Shown: one piece after another, positions 9,723 through 18,602 of the stretch
Position numbering within the stretch: position 1 is the stretch's first letter
Layout of the letters: each line of letters opens with the position of its first letter
NCBI GenBank assembly: GCA_965249745.1
Contig: OZ252252.1
Location: forward strand, 4,960,001-5,024,000
DNA: 64,000 nt
From: JANYHH01 sp965249745
GTDB taxonomy: Bacteria; Deinococcota; Deinococci; Deinococcales; JAAFIG01
Reading direction: 5' to 3'
Translations under genes and position numbers: made by a program
Notes under the pieces: model-generated
Databases searched by the model: none
Seen by the model: only the letters and a program-made list of their open reading frames with translations
What the model was told of the DNA's origin: nothing

Positions 9723-9731
9723 GCCCTTCAG

Positions 9732-9768
9732 GGGACTCGAGGGTTCTCCTCGAGTCCCCTTCTCTTTA
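9732..9768 (+). terminator. Rho-independent terminator after the 306-residue secreted protein
   Basis: An 11-bp perfect stem (GGGGACTCGAG, 9732-9742, pairing with 9750-9760) with a 7-nt loop is followed by a T-rich tail. Both arms contain CTCGAG. It would reduce transcription from the first gene into the rest of the operon. Confidence 0.85.
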
Positions 9769-9834
9769 GCTATGATTCATAAAAGAATTTATAAAACATT
9801 GGAATTACAAATTTGCTCTACGATGAAGGTCACC

Positions 9835-10659
9835 ATGAACAAAATTCTCAAACTCTTAATAGGCACGATGCTAGCTGGAGCCGGACTCTTCGGTTCAGGC
9901 GCGCTGGCACAAACCACCCTCGGCGTGGAACCGCCTGTAGCTCTACACGATGGTGTTCCGGGGCAGATCATCACGCTCAACATCAAGGTCGGTAACCCCA
10001 GTCCCAAACCAGTCCGCGTCCGTGTCAGCTTGGGCGACTGGAATTACACGCAGCTTGGTGAGTTGCAGTACTTCCCAACTGGAAAATTGGCGCAAAGTGC
10101 CTCCACTTGGGCTAAAGTTTCCGATTCAGTGCTCGAGGTGGCCGGGAAGGATGTTGGCACGGTTCGCTACACGATCACCGTCCCGAAAGACGCGACACCG
10201 GGCAGTCACTGGGGCATGATCTTTTTCACCGGAGAGGCGGATAACACCGCGCCCGGCGGTGTCAACACCTCGATGAGCCTGCGAGTCGCGCACACCTTTT
10301 ACGTCAACGTTCCACCGACGAAAGCGAGCGGTAAGATCACCGGCATTTTCGGCAAGCCCGGTCAGAACCCGAGTAAGAATTTCGCCTTCGCAGTGCAGTA
10401 CCTGAACACCGGTAACATCGCGCAGATTTTAGAGGGACGTATCGAAGTCCGTGACCGCAGCGGCACGGTCGTCACGGCCGCCGCCTTCCGCAAACAAGTG
10501 GTGCTGCCCGCCGCGACTCGAGTCATGCAATCCACGCTGAACGGACCGCTCCCAGCCGGGGATTACACGGCGCTCATTATCTTAAACTACGGCGATAAGA
10601 ACCGCGATGTCGCGGGCGAGTACAACTTCACCCTCAAGGTTCCGCTCGAGGAACCCTGA
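9835..10659 (+). CDS. Exported Ig-fold protein resembling a pilus-type chaperone
   Basis: The 274-residue protein has a signal peptide (MNKILKLLIGTMLAGAGLFGSGALA) followed by two beta-rich domains. The first reads like a PapD/DUF916-type Ig fold (TLGVEPPVALHDGVPGQ, NIKVGNPSPKPVRVRVSL, then TVRYTITVPKDATPGSHWGMIFF). The second carries LNTGNIAQILEGRIEVRD. Start ATG 9835 is preferred because AAGGT lies 5 nt upstream; ATG 9823 has no ribosome site. It lies between secreted proteins and a large barrel protein, the order expected if it escorts subunits. The chaperone role is inference from fold-like pattern and context. Confidence 0.6.
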   Translation: MNKILKLLIGTMLAGAGLFGSGALAQTTLGVEPPVALHDGVPGQIITLNIKVGNPSPKPVRVRVSLGDWNYTQLGELQYFPTGKLAQSASTWAKVSDSVLEVAGKDVGTVRYTITVPKDATPGSHWGMIFFTGEADNTAPGGVNTSMSLRVAHTFYVNVPPTKASGKITGIFGKPGQNPSKNFAFAVQYLNTGNIAQILEGRIEVRDRSGTVVTAAAFRKQVVLPAATRVMQSTLNGPLPAGDYTALIILNYGDKNRDVAGEYNFTLKVPLEEP

Positions 10660-10727
10660 GCGCAGTTCAAACGAACTGTGAACACGAACCCCTCGAGCAG
10701 TTCAAAACGCTCGAGAAGGAGGCTGCT

Positions 10728-11228
10728 GTGCGACGAACTCTGGTGATGGTACTGCTCTTGATTTGCACCGCCAGCGCCCAGTCCACCTGGTCGCGCCAAC
10801 TGTTGTTCCAGGGAACGACGGGTCTGATCGAGGCCCGCACCCCGACCAACAGCGTGCTGTTCACGTTTGAAAAGGATTACCCTCCGGCCCAGTTCCCGGC
10901 GCGTTACCCGGCGACCACGCCGACGGACGGCATCCTGCCGTTTCAGATGCACGCAACCGTGGGCGGCGTCTGGAATCTGCTGCTGGAAATCGCGGACTTG
11001 CGCGACGGTAGCGGCCGTCTGCTGGTTCCCGCCCGGCAAATCATGGTGCGCGTCAACAACGGCCCGTGGCTGCGCGGCAACGGTGCGCCACAAATTATTT
11101 TTACCAGGAACGGCAGCACGCGGGACTGGGAAAATTTGAAGATTGAGTTCGCCATAGAACTGCTTGGAAACGAAGTCGCTGGTATGTACGCCGTGCAAAC
11201 CTATTTCAGCGCCCTCGTGCAACCCTGA
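10728..11228 (+). CDS. Small secreted protein of the surface operon
   Basis: The 166-residue protein starts at a GTG preceded by AAGGAGG and has a signal peptide (MRRTLVMVLLLICTASAQ). The mature part (~148 residues) is predicted mostly beta strand, with a central IADLRDGSGRLLVPARQIMVRV segment. I do not recognise the family. Its size and beta content would fit a small subunit or adaptor of a surface structure. Its stop codon is separated by one base from the start of the barrel protein at 11230, so the two are probably translationally coupled. Confidence 0.6.
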   Translation: MRRTLVMVLLLICTASAQSTWSRQLLFQGTTGLIEARTPTNSVLFTFEKDYPPAQFPARYPATTPTDGILPFQMHATVGGVWNLLLEIADLRDGSGRLLVPARQIMVRVNNGPWLRGNGAPQIIFTRNGSTRDWENLKIEFAIELLGNEVAGMYAVQTYFSALVQP

Positions 11229-11229
11229 C

Positions 11230-14200
11230 ATGTTGCTGCTCGCGCCAGTTCTGGTCTGGCTGGCGGCGACGCTCGGCAGTATCGGCCTTCCAAACACCGT
11301 CTATCAGGCGGCCAACGACCTGAAGATTGAGTCTCCAACTCAGCAATCCGCCAAGCCCGGCGATTACGTGACGCTGGGCTTCAATGTCTCCGGCACGGGA
11401 ACGTACACCTTTCAACTCGAGGCTCCCGAGGGCTGGGAGCCGCTCTCTAACAACAAGTCGCTAACGCTAGACGGGCCGCGCAGCGTGGCGTTCTCATTGC
11501 GAGTTCCCCTGGAGGCATTGGCGGATCAGACGGCCGTGTTCACCTTGAAAGCCGTGCAGGGAGAACGAGTCGTCGCCTCTATCACCGGCAGCATCCGCGT
11601 GCTGGCGGTTGGCGGAGTTCGGATGCGGGCCCCGGACGAAGTACGCACCCGGCCGGGCGACGCGGCCCAATTTGAACTGTTCGTGACCAACACCGGGAAC
11701 CGTGCCGACACCTTCCGGCTGTCGCCGCAACGCTCCATCTGGCGCGTCAACCTCGAGCCGCAAGCCTTCGCGCTGAATGTCGGCGAGACGCGTACCGTCA
11801 AGGTCACGCTGGTTCCGCAAGGGCAGATTTCCAGCGGGTACATTTACGTCCTGCGCCTGCGTGGAGAGTCCAGCCTATCGTCTGATGCCGTGAGTGAGAT
11901 TCAAGTGCTGTTCCGATTCGGGAAGAACGGCAGTGAGCGTAGCAGCACCACGGAACTCGAGACCGAACTGAATGTTAGGTTCAGTGTTACCCCCAGCGTC
12001 ACGCTGCCGCCGTATGAGGCACCCGTGTTTGGTCTCAACATCGGAGTCTCGCCGGGGTTGAGCGGGCAACTCTCGGATTTCGTGACCGGCACGCTGGATA
12101 CCTCCGGCTCAGGTTTCGGCTTGGATTTGCAGTCTGGCTTCAGCTTGCCGAGCGGCTTCAATCTAGGCTTGCGGTCGGTCAACTGGGACGCGGCGCTGCG
12201 TTTCTCCGGGAATGACACGGAGCTGAGCATCAGTTACGCCTGGAAGGACTGGCTGCTGGGCGGCAGCGTTGGGTACAGTCAAGCCAGCGGCGCTCAACGC
12301 CTGCGGTTCGGTTCGACGCTGACGAGTCTGCGCGACGAATTGAACCTTCAGCTCTACGCTAGCTTCAGCGGCACCTCGGGCGCGACCGTCGGCGGTGATG
12401 GGCGTTCCGATAGCATCGGGGTCACCTACGGCTTGCCACTCAGCCAAGGGCTTTCGCTGTCGCTGGGAACTGACCTGACGGGCAGCACCACCGCCGGGAG
12501 TCCATACACCATTGGCTTGTCGCTGAACGAGTCCTTGCGCTGGCAAACCGAGGCGCTGGAAGTCTTTCAGTCGTACTCTGGGGTTCCATTCAGCGGGCAG
12601 CACGGCCTGAGCCTGTTCGCGGGCTTACGCAACACCGCTCCGTTCGGCTTGCGCGGCGGCTCGTCGCTGAGTTTCACGCTGGGCGACCCGGTGCAGTTCA
12701 CGTGGCGCAACACGGTGATCGCCAACGCCTCGGTTCTCTCCGGTCTGAATTTTTTCGTCACCGGCAGCTACGGCATCGTGACCAGTCCCAGTTACCTGAT
12801 TGACTGGTCGGTCGGGGCGCTCGGGAGTTACAACTTCCTAATTCCCGGCATTCTCTTCGGCGGTCTGAACGCGGCTTACACGCACACCGGGGTGATCGTC
12901 GGCAACGCCCCTGAACGCGACAGCCTGACCCTTGGCGGGCAGATCAGCAGTGGGAACTTCAGTGCCGGAGTCAACGCCGGATTCGCCGTCAGCAGCGCCA
13001 CTGGCAATACCGCTCGAGTCGAAACCACGACCGCCAGCACGCAACTCAGCTACCTGTTCTCGAGCGCGACTGGCTTGTACGGGCAGTACGATTACAAGCT
13101 CGAGGTGGCCGATACCGCGCGTGAGCAGCACAGTCTGACCTTCGGCTGGGCCCAGGTCTGGAGCGCTAGCCTGTCCACCACGGTGGCGTACACCAGAACC
13201 TTGACCGCTGATTTCGTCAATCCGAACCAGCAGGGCGACGCGCTGGGCGTGGGCGTTCTGGTGCAAGACCTGTTCACCGAGGGGCTGAGCCTGTCGTTCG
13301 GCTGGCAGTGGTCGGCCGCGAACGGGTCCATCTTCGACGGCTCGGTCGCCAGTCAGCACCGTTTCAGCCTGTCACTGGGCTTCACCGTCAACTTGCCGTT
13401 CGTGACGCCCGCTCCGATCACCGAGATCTTCGGTGGTCGTCGCAGTGGCGAAATTAGGGGGGTCGCGTACCTGGATACGAATCTGAACGGCAAGCGCGAC
13501 CCTGACGAACCCGCGCTGAAAAACGTGACCTTGCGCCTAGGACGCAACGTGACCGCCACGACCGATGCCAACGGCAATTACAGCTTGCGCGCCCCCGTCG
13601 GACAGTACAGCTTTGACTTCCCGAGCGGTCTCGAGGCGGGCCTGGATCTGATCGGCGAGCGCACCGTCAACATTGTCCTGAACCAGACCGAGACCCGCGA
13701 CCTGGCCTTCGCGCCGGTGACCAGCCTCGAGGTCAGCCTGTTCGACGATGCGAACAACAACGGCAAGCGCGATGCCAATGAGATCGGGATCGCCTACGGC
13801 GGCGTGCGCTTGGAGGGCCCGATCTCCAAGCAGGTCCGGGTGGACGGAGACGGCAACGCCACGGTCAGCGGCCTGGTCAGCGGGTTGTACACTGTCGTCC
13901 CCGATCCGCGCCAACTCCCGGAGGGGTACCGTTCCACGACCGCACCCGTGGAGGTGACGGTGAAAACCCCAGACGCGCCAGCCCCGGTCACGGTCGGCGC
14001 GGCACTGCCGCCACGGATTCAAGAAACGACCTTCGAGGCGGGCAACCTGTCCGTGTTCGCCAACGCTGAGGACACCACGCTGCCCGCCGGGGGCGATCTC
14101 AAACTCGAGGCGTTGACGCAGGGCAAGGTGGACCGGGTGACGGCGAAACTCGGTGACCTAGAAATCACGCTGCTCTTACAGGATGGGCGCTACCTGGGGA

Positions 14201-14613
14201 CGTTACGCTTGCCGAAAGACATCGGACTGGGCGGACAGACCGTGGTCGTGACCGCCTTCAGCGGCACGCAGCAGGTCAGCTTCGAGGTCTCGATCATCGT
14301 CACCAACACGCCACTGTTCAGCGCCGGAAACTACAAGGCGCAGGTCAACACGGAGATCAGCTTCGAGCTGCTGACCTTCTACAAAATCCCAGCCGGTGAT
14401 CTCGAGCTGGTCTTCCCGGACGGTCAACGCCTGAAGCTCGAGACAACCGACGGCTACACCTGGCGCGGCCGCTGGCGCGCTCCGGCCACCTCGGGCCGGA
14501 TTGAGGCGCGCCTCGAGGACAAGGGAACAGTTTTAGGGACGGTCAATTTCGCCGTGGTGCTGCCCACGACGGAATTGCTCTGGCGCGGATTTTTGTCCGT
14601 GCTGGGCATCTAG
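11230..14613 (+). CDS. Large outer-membrane beta-barrel/SdrD-B protein, usher-like candidate
   Basis: The 1127-residue protein starts at ATG 11230, one base after the preceding stop, with a hydrophobic N-terminal signal. Two Ig-like modules follow; the second (about residues 115-220) is of the NEW3/CARDB kind (FELFVTNTGNRADTFRLSPQ). Residues from about 240 to 730 alternate polar and hydrophobic residues in short strands separated by G/S/N-rich turns, the pattern of a transmembrane beta-barrel. Then come two SdrD-B-like modules (YLDTNLNGKRDPDEPALKNV and FDDANNNGKRDANEIGIAYGG) and C-terminal Ig-like modules. A barrel beside a chaperone-like gene suggests an usher-type export pore, but no classical FimD signature is visible. 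A surface adhesin is the alternative. Confidence 0.6.
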   Translation: MLLLAPVLVWLAATLGSIGLPNTVYQAANDLKIESPTQQSAKPGDYVTLGFNVSGTGTYTFQLEAPEGWEPLSNNKSLTLDGPRSVAFSLRVPLEALADQTAVFTLKAVQGERVVASITGSIRVLAVGGVRMRAPDEVRTRPGDAAQFELFVTNTGNRADTFRLSPQRSIWRVNLEPQAFALNVGETRTVKVTLVPQGQISSGYIYVLRLRGESSLSSDAVSEIQVLFRFGKNGSERSSTTELETELNVRFSVTPSVTLPPYEAPVFGLNIGVSPGLSGQLSDFVTGTLDTSGSGFGLDLQSGFSLPSGFNLGLRSVNWDAALRFSGNDTELSISYAWKDWLLGGSVGYSQASGAQRLRFGSTLTSLRDELNLQLYASFSGTSGATVGGDGRSDSIGVTYGLPLSQGLSLSLGTDLTGSTTAGSPYTIGLSLNESLRWQTEALEVFQSYSGVPFSGQHGLSLFAGLRNTAPFGLRGGSSLSFTLGDPVQFTWRNTVIANASVLSGLNFFVTGSYGIVTSPSYLIDWSVGALGSYNFLIPGILFGGLNAAYTHTGVIVGNAPERDSLTLGGQISSGNFSAGVNAGFAVSSATGNTARVETTTASTQLSYLFSSATGLYGQYDYKLEVADTAREQHSLTFGWAQVWSASLSTTVAYTRTLTADFVNPNQQGDALGVGVLVQDLFTEGLSLSFGWQWSAANGSIFDGSVASQHRFSLSLGFTVNLPFVTPAPITEIFGGRRSGEIRGVAYLDTNLNGKRDPDEPALKNVTLRLGRNVTATTDANGNYSLRAPVGQYSFDFPSGLEAGLDLIGERTVNIVLNQTETRDLAFAPVTSLEVSLFDDANNNGKRDANEIGIAYGGVRLEGPISKQVRVDGDGNATVSGLVSGLYTVVPDPRQLPEGYRSTTAPVEVTVKTPDAPAPVTVGAALPPRIQETTFEAGNLSVFANAEDTTLPAGGDLKLEALTQGKVDRVTAKLGDLEITLLLQDGRYLGTLRLPKDIGLGGQTVVVTAFSGTQQVSFEVSIIVTNTPLFSAGNYKAQVNTEISFELLTFYKIPAGDLELVFPDGQRLKLETTDGYTWRGRWRAPATSGRIEARLEDKGTVLGTVNFAVVLPTTELLWRGFLSVLGI

Positions 14614-14631
14614 ACGCAGCAAGGAGGCCGT

Positions 14632-15072
14632 ATGAAGCAGTTCGTGGTGTTGGGTTTGGCAATGGCGGCGCTGCTGGTGGCGTGTCCGGGCCAGTCAGTG
14701 TCCGGGGGACGAGCCAAGGTGCTCTCGAGTGTTTCGCAACCGGATCTCAATACCTGCCCGGTGATTCGTGGGCAGTACATCGCCATCAAGGGCGAGAACT
14801 TCGGCACAGCCGCCGACTGGACGAGCGGACAGAACAAGCTGATTTTCAACAGTGAAGTCAGCGTCAGCTCGCCCGATGTGGAATTGACCCAGGTGGGAAG
14901 CCCGGCCACGCTTCTCGTGAAGGTTCCAGCCGCCGCCGTGACCGGCCCGCTCGTGGTCGAGGTGGCTGGGGTTCGCAGCGACCCGATCAACGTCACTGTC
15001 AACGACTTTACACCCAACAGCCCCGTCGGTGAGTGCCGCTATCCCGCCTCACCGACCCCCTCGAGCCGCTGA
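14632..15072 (+). CDS. IPT/TIG-domain lipoprotein
   Basis: The 146-residue protein has a lipoprotein signal (MKQFVVLGLAMAALLVAC, lipobox LVAC) and a single TIG/IPT-like Ig domain: CPVIRGQYIAIKGENFGTAADWTSG, then PATLLVKVPAAAVTGPLVVEVAG. AAGGAGG precedes the ATG by about 6 nt. It follows the barrel gene by 18 nt and closes the operon, so it probably belongs to the same surface assembly, perhaps as a periplasm-facing lipoprotein accessory to the barrel. That role is inferred from context. Confidence 0.7.
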   Translation: MKQFVVLGLAMAALLVACPGQSVSGGRAKVLSSVSQPDLNTCPVIRGQYIAIKGENFGTAADWTSGQNKLIFNSEVSVSSPDVELTQVGSPATLLVKVPAAAVTGPLVVEVAGVRSDPINVTVNDFTPNSPVGECRYPASPTPSSR

Positions 15073-15092
15073 CGCAGCCGCTAGCAAGCCAT

Positions 15093-15146
15093 TCTCGAGA
15101 GGTATCGAAAAGTCGCCCGTGCCATGAGCGACCTTACCTCTCGAGA
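15093..15146. terminator. Hairpin between convergent operon end and glpK
   Basis: TCTCGAGAGGTA (15093-15104) is repeated in inverted orientation at 15135-15146, with an inner GTCGC/GCGAC pair (15112-15116 and 15128-15132). It lies between two convergent transcription units and could act as a bidirectional terminator or transcript-end structure. There is no long T-tract, so the terminator role is uncertain. Confidence 0.45.
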
Positions 15147-15243
15147 TCACACTTCTCGAGATACTGGTCAGCCGCAAGCTCGGCTCAAAAGACGGGCTGA
15201 CCTGTCTCAAAGTCTGGCTCGAGACCCAAACTGTCGTCAAGGA

Positions 15244-16725
15244 TCACGCCTCGATCCAGCTTTTGGAGCGCTCCACCGCCCGTTTCCAGCCCGCGTACAG
15301 ACGGTCTCGAGTCGCGGCGTCGGAACGCGGTGTGAAGCGTTTCTCCAATTTCCAATGGTTCTTGATGCCCGCCAAGTCGAAGACGCCCGCCTGCAAGCCC
15401 GCCAGGTAAGCCGCCCCGAGCGCGGTCGTCTCGGTCACGACGGGCCGCTCCACGGGCACGCCCAAGAGATCCGCCTGGAACTGCATCAGCAAGTCGTTGG
15501 CGGTCGCACCGCCATCCACGCGGAGCGCCTCGAGTTTGACCCCAGAATCCCGCTGCATCGCTTCCAGCACGTCGCGCACCTGGTAGGCGATGGCTTCCAG
15601 GGCGGCCCGGGCGATGTGCGCCCGGCCCGTGCCGCGCGTCAACCCGATGATCGTGCCTCTGGCGTACGGGTCCCAGTAGGGCGCGCCGAGTCCGGCGAAG
15701 GCGGGCACGAGGTAGACGCCGCCGTTGTCGGGTACGCTCGCGGCCAGCGTTTCGACCTCTATCGCGTCGCGGAAGAATTTCATTTCGTCGCGCAGCCACT
15801 GCACGACCGCCCCCGCAATGAAGACGCTCCCCTCGAGCGCGTAGGTGGTCACGGTTTTCGCTGCCTCTTGAAGCTGCCAAGCGGGAGTCGTCAGCAAACC
15901 CGATTCGCTCGAGACGGCGGTTTCTCCGGTGTTCAGCAGCATGAAGCAACCCGTGCCGTAGGTGTTTTTCGCCATGCCCGGTTCCAAACAAGCTTGCCCG
16001 AACAGGGCCGCGTGCTGATCGCCCGCCACGCCCGCAATTGCTAAGCCGTTCAGCGCCTCCGCCACGCCGTACGCACCGCTCGAGGGGCGAACCTCGGGGA
16101 GTAAGGCACTGGGGAGGTTGAGAATCTCCAAGATTTCCGCGTCCCACTCCTGGCGGTGAATGTTAAACAGCAGTGTGCGTCCGGCGTTGGTGACATCGGT
16201 GGCGTGCGTCTTGCCGCCGGTCAGATTCCAGATCAACCAACTATCCACCGTTCCGAACGCCAACTCGCCCGCTTCGGCTCTGGCGCGGACGCCCGGCACG
16301 TTTTCCAGCAGCCAACGCAGCTTTGTGCCGCTGAAGTACGGGTCTAGCAGCAAACCCGTTTTGGCTCTGAACAGCCTTTCAAAACCCCTGGCTTTCAACT
16401 CGTCGCAGAAGGCGGCGGTCCGCCGATCCTGCCAGACAATCGCGTTGTGAACCGGCTTTCCAGTGCTCCGCTCCCAGAGCACGGTCGTCTCGCGCTGATT
16501 GGTGATGCCGAGCGCCACGACCTCACCGAGCGCCCCGGACAGAGCCTCCCGAGCCGTCTGAAGCTGCGTGGACAGGATCTCGTTGGCGTCGTGTTCCACC
16601 CAGCCGGGTTGCGGGTAGAGCTGAGTCAACTCGCGCCCGGCCCGGCTGACGACGCGCCCGTCCTGGCTAAACACGATGGCTCGAGACGACGTGGTTCCCT
16701 GGTCCAGCGCGAGAATGTGTTTCAT
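15244..16725 (-). CDS. glpK: Glycerol kinase
   Basis: The 493-residue FGGY-family kinase phosphorylates glycerol to sn-glycerol 3-phosphate. It opens with the nucleotide site LALDQGTTSSRAIVF and has WNLTGG, GDQHAALFGQ, KNTYGTGCFML, and the C-terminal LRVDGGATANDLLMQFQADLL stretch characteristic of GlpK. The start is ATG 16725: the frame runs 82 codons further upstream, but that extension is non-conserved. A -10 element TAGAAT lies 10 nt before the ATG (16736-16741). It is divergent from tilS-tadA with only 51 bp between, so the promoters sit back to back. No glpF or glpD is adjacent. Confidence 0.96.
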   Translation of the reverse strand: MKHILALDQGTTSSRAIVFSQDGRVVSRAGRELTQLYPQPGWVEHDANEILSTQLQTAREALSGALGEVVALGITNQRETTVLWERSTGKPVHNAIVWQDRRTAAFCDELKARGFERLFRAKTGLLLDPYFSGTKLRWLLENVPGVRARAEAGELAFGTVDSWLIWNLTGGKTHATDVTNAGRTLLFNIHRQEWDAEILEILNLPSALLPEVRPSSGAYGVAEALNGLAIAGVAGDQHAALFGQACLEPGMAKNTYGTGCFMLLNTGETAVSSESGLLTTPAWQLQEAAKTVTTYALEGSVFIAGAVVQWLRDEMKFFRDAIEVETLAASVPDNGGVYLVPAFAGLGAPYWDPYARGTIIGLTRGTGRAHIARAALEAIAYQVRDVLEAMQRDSGVKLEALRVDGGATANDLLMQFQADLLGVPVERPVVTETTALGAAYLAGLQAGVFDLAGIKNHWKLEKRFTPRSDAATRDRLYAGWKRAVERSKSWIEA

Positions 16726-16776
16726 CGGTGCGCGAATTCTAGGGCTTTTCTCGGGCTGCGGTAAGCTCAGCGCGTC

Positions 16777-18486
16777 GTGATGCCGCCCGAGCCACCCTCC
16801 GAAACACTGCCACGGACCCTGAGCGCGAACCTCGAGCGGTTGCGGCAGCTCAGCCCGAGACTCAACGGGAAACGGCTGTTGCTGGCGGTTTCTGGCGGGC
16901 GGGATTCGGTGGCGATGCTGCACTTGAGTCTGACAGTGGGCTGGGCGGTCGCGGTGGCGCACTTGGATCACGGGTTGCGGGAAACCTCGAGCGAGGATGC
17001 CGGTTTCGTGCAGGGATTAGCGTCAGGCTTGGGTCTGGAATTCGCCTCGGAGCGGGTGGACGTGGGCAGTATCGCCGCGCGGCGCGGCTGGGGCATCGAA
17101 GAGGCGGCGCGGCGCGTGCGCTACGAGTTTCTAGCGAGGGCCGCAAAAAATTTGGGCTGCGACACGATCCTGACCGCACACACCTTGGAGGACAACGCCG
17201 AGACCGTACTGCTGCAACTCTTGCGCGGCTCGGGCCGGGCGAGCGGGATTCCAGAGCGGCGCGGACGCGTGCTGCGCCCGCTGCTGAACCTGTCCAAGCG
17301 CGACCTCGAGACCTATCTGGTCGCACAGGGTCTCCCCTGGCGCGAGGACGAGTCCAACGCCGACCAGGGCTTCAACCGCAACTGGCTGCGGCTGACGGTC
17401 TTACCGCTTTTGGAGACGCGCTTCCCCGGCGCGGGTCGGGCGTTGGCGCGCTACGCGGGCATCAGCCGCGCCGAGGACAGTCTGCTCGAGGCGCAGACGA
17501 GCGCCGTGCCAGACTGGGCGGACTGGAACCTAGAATCCGAGGCGATTCAACGCCGTTTGATTCGGCGCAGGCTCGAGGCATCGCAGGTGACGGTGGATTT
17601 CGCGCATCTGGAGGCGTTGCGACTGGCGCTTGGGAACGCGGCGACGACTCGAGTCTCATTGCCGGGAAATCGCAGCGGGGTCGTGCAGGCGGGGAAGCTG
17701 CACGTGTTCGGCGGCATGCCAAACGGCGCGAACCTCAGGTGGCCGGAAGGCTTTGATTTCTCTGCCTTCCCGGATGCCAGACTGCGGACTCGAGCGCCTG
17801 GGGATCGAATTCGCCTCTCAAGTGGCACGCGGAAACTCTCCGATGTCTTGATTGACCGCAAACTCCCCAGGGAACTGCGCGACCGCCTCACCGTCGTGGT
17901 CGCACAGACAGGCGAAGTTCTCTGGACGGATTTACAGCCGCCCGTGACAGACATTCGCATCGGCAAAACACGGGACGCCGAACTGGACGCCATGAAGCTG
18001 GCATTGACGTTAGCGAGGGAAGCCCTGGACGCCCGAGAGGTTCCCGTGGGAGCCGTGGTGATGCGCCAGCTACAAACCGACTTCGCGCCGCTCCAGTTAG
18101 AAGACCAACCGAAATTCAAGCTCAAAGCCGCAGTCAGATACGAGATCGTCGGACGCGGCCGGAACCGCTCGAAGGTCGCAGGTGATATGACCCGGCACGC
18201 CGAACTCGAGGCGATTCGAGAAGCCACCGCCGCGCTAAAAACCCCGTACCTGAACGATTGCACCCTGGTCGTCACCTTAGAACCGTGCCTGATGTGCCTC
18301 GGGGCGGCGATCGAAGCTCGCGTCGGTCGCATCGTCTTCGCCGCCCGCAACCCCAAGAACGGTGCGCTCGGCGGGGTTATAGACGCGACTCGAGCGGCTT
18401 GGAACCATCACCCCAGCGTGCGGACCGGGCTGCTCGAGCGCGAGGCGAGCGCGTTGCTGACGAATTTTTTTGCCCTTTTACGATAA
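16777..18486 (+). CDS. tilS-tadA: Fusion of tRNA(Ile)-lysidine synthase (TilS) and tRNA adenosine deaminase (TadA)
   Basis: The 569-residue protein joins two wobble-base enzymes. The first ~400 residues are TilS: PP-loop LLAVSGGRDSVAML near residue 36, then VAHLDHGLR and ENAETVLLQLLRGSG, ending with a TilS C-terminal-like domain (RAPGDRIRL). The last ~165 residues are TadA: EVPVGAVV, zinc/proton site HAE (about 474) and PCLMC (about 503). TilS lysidinylates C34 of tRNA-Ile(CAU); TadA makes inosine-34 in tRNA-Arg. The TadA part has about 20 extra residues between PVGAVV and HAE compared with E. coli. GTG 16777 (followed by ATG 16780) lies 9 nt after a -10 TAAGCT, supporting a leaderless message. 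No frameshift or internal start separates the halves. Confidence 0.9.
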   Translation: MMPPEPPSETLPRTLSANLERLRQLSPRLNGKRLLLAVSGGRDSVAMLHLSLTVGWAVAVAHLDHGLRETSSEDAGFVQGLASGLGLEFASERVDVGSIAARRGWGIEEAARRVRYEFLARAAKNLGCDTILTAHTLEDNAETVLLQLLRGSGRASGIPERRGRVLRPLLNLSKRDLETYLVAQGLPWREDESNADQGFNRNWLRLTVLPLLETRFPGAGRALARYAGISRAEDSLLEAQTSAVPDWADWNLESEAIQRRLIRRRLEASQVTVDFAHLEALRLALGNAATTRVSLPGNRSGVVQAGKLHVFGGMPNGANLRWPEGFDFSAFPDARLRTRAPGDRIRLSSGTRKLSDVLIDRKLPRELRDRLTVVVAQTGEVLWTDLQPPVTDIRIGKTRDAELDAMKLALTLAREALDAREVPVGAVVMRQLQTDFAPLQLEDQPKFKLKAAVRYEIVGRGRNRSKVAGDMTRHAELEAIREATAALKTPYLNDCTLVVTLEPCLMCLGAAIEARVGRIVFAARNPKNGALGGVIDATRAAWNHHPSVRTGLLEREASALLTNFFALLR

Positions 18487-18602
18487 GAGAGGAGGCTTCT
18501 AAACACTTTGATCTAACTGCGGGAAAAAACTCAAGATTTGCTGTCTCTGACACGATTTGAAACAATAGTGGCTACCAAATGCCGGTAAGGAAAGGTAACC
18601 AC
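18487..18602. other. Left junction of the AT-rich island
   Basis: Composition drops sharply to AT-rich within about 100 bases of the tilS-tadA stop. There is no tRNA, integrase or obvious direct-repeat attachment site. The fused gene end appears intact, so the island was inserted beside the gene rather than in it. Confidence 0.5.
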
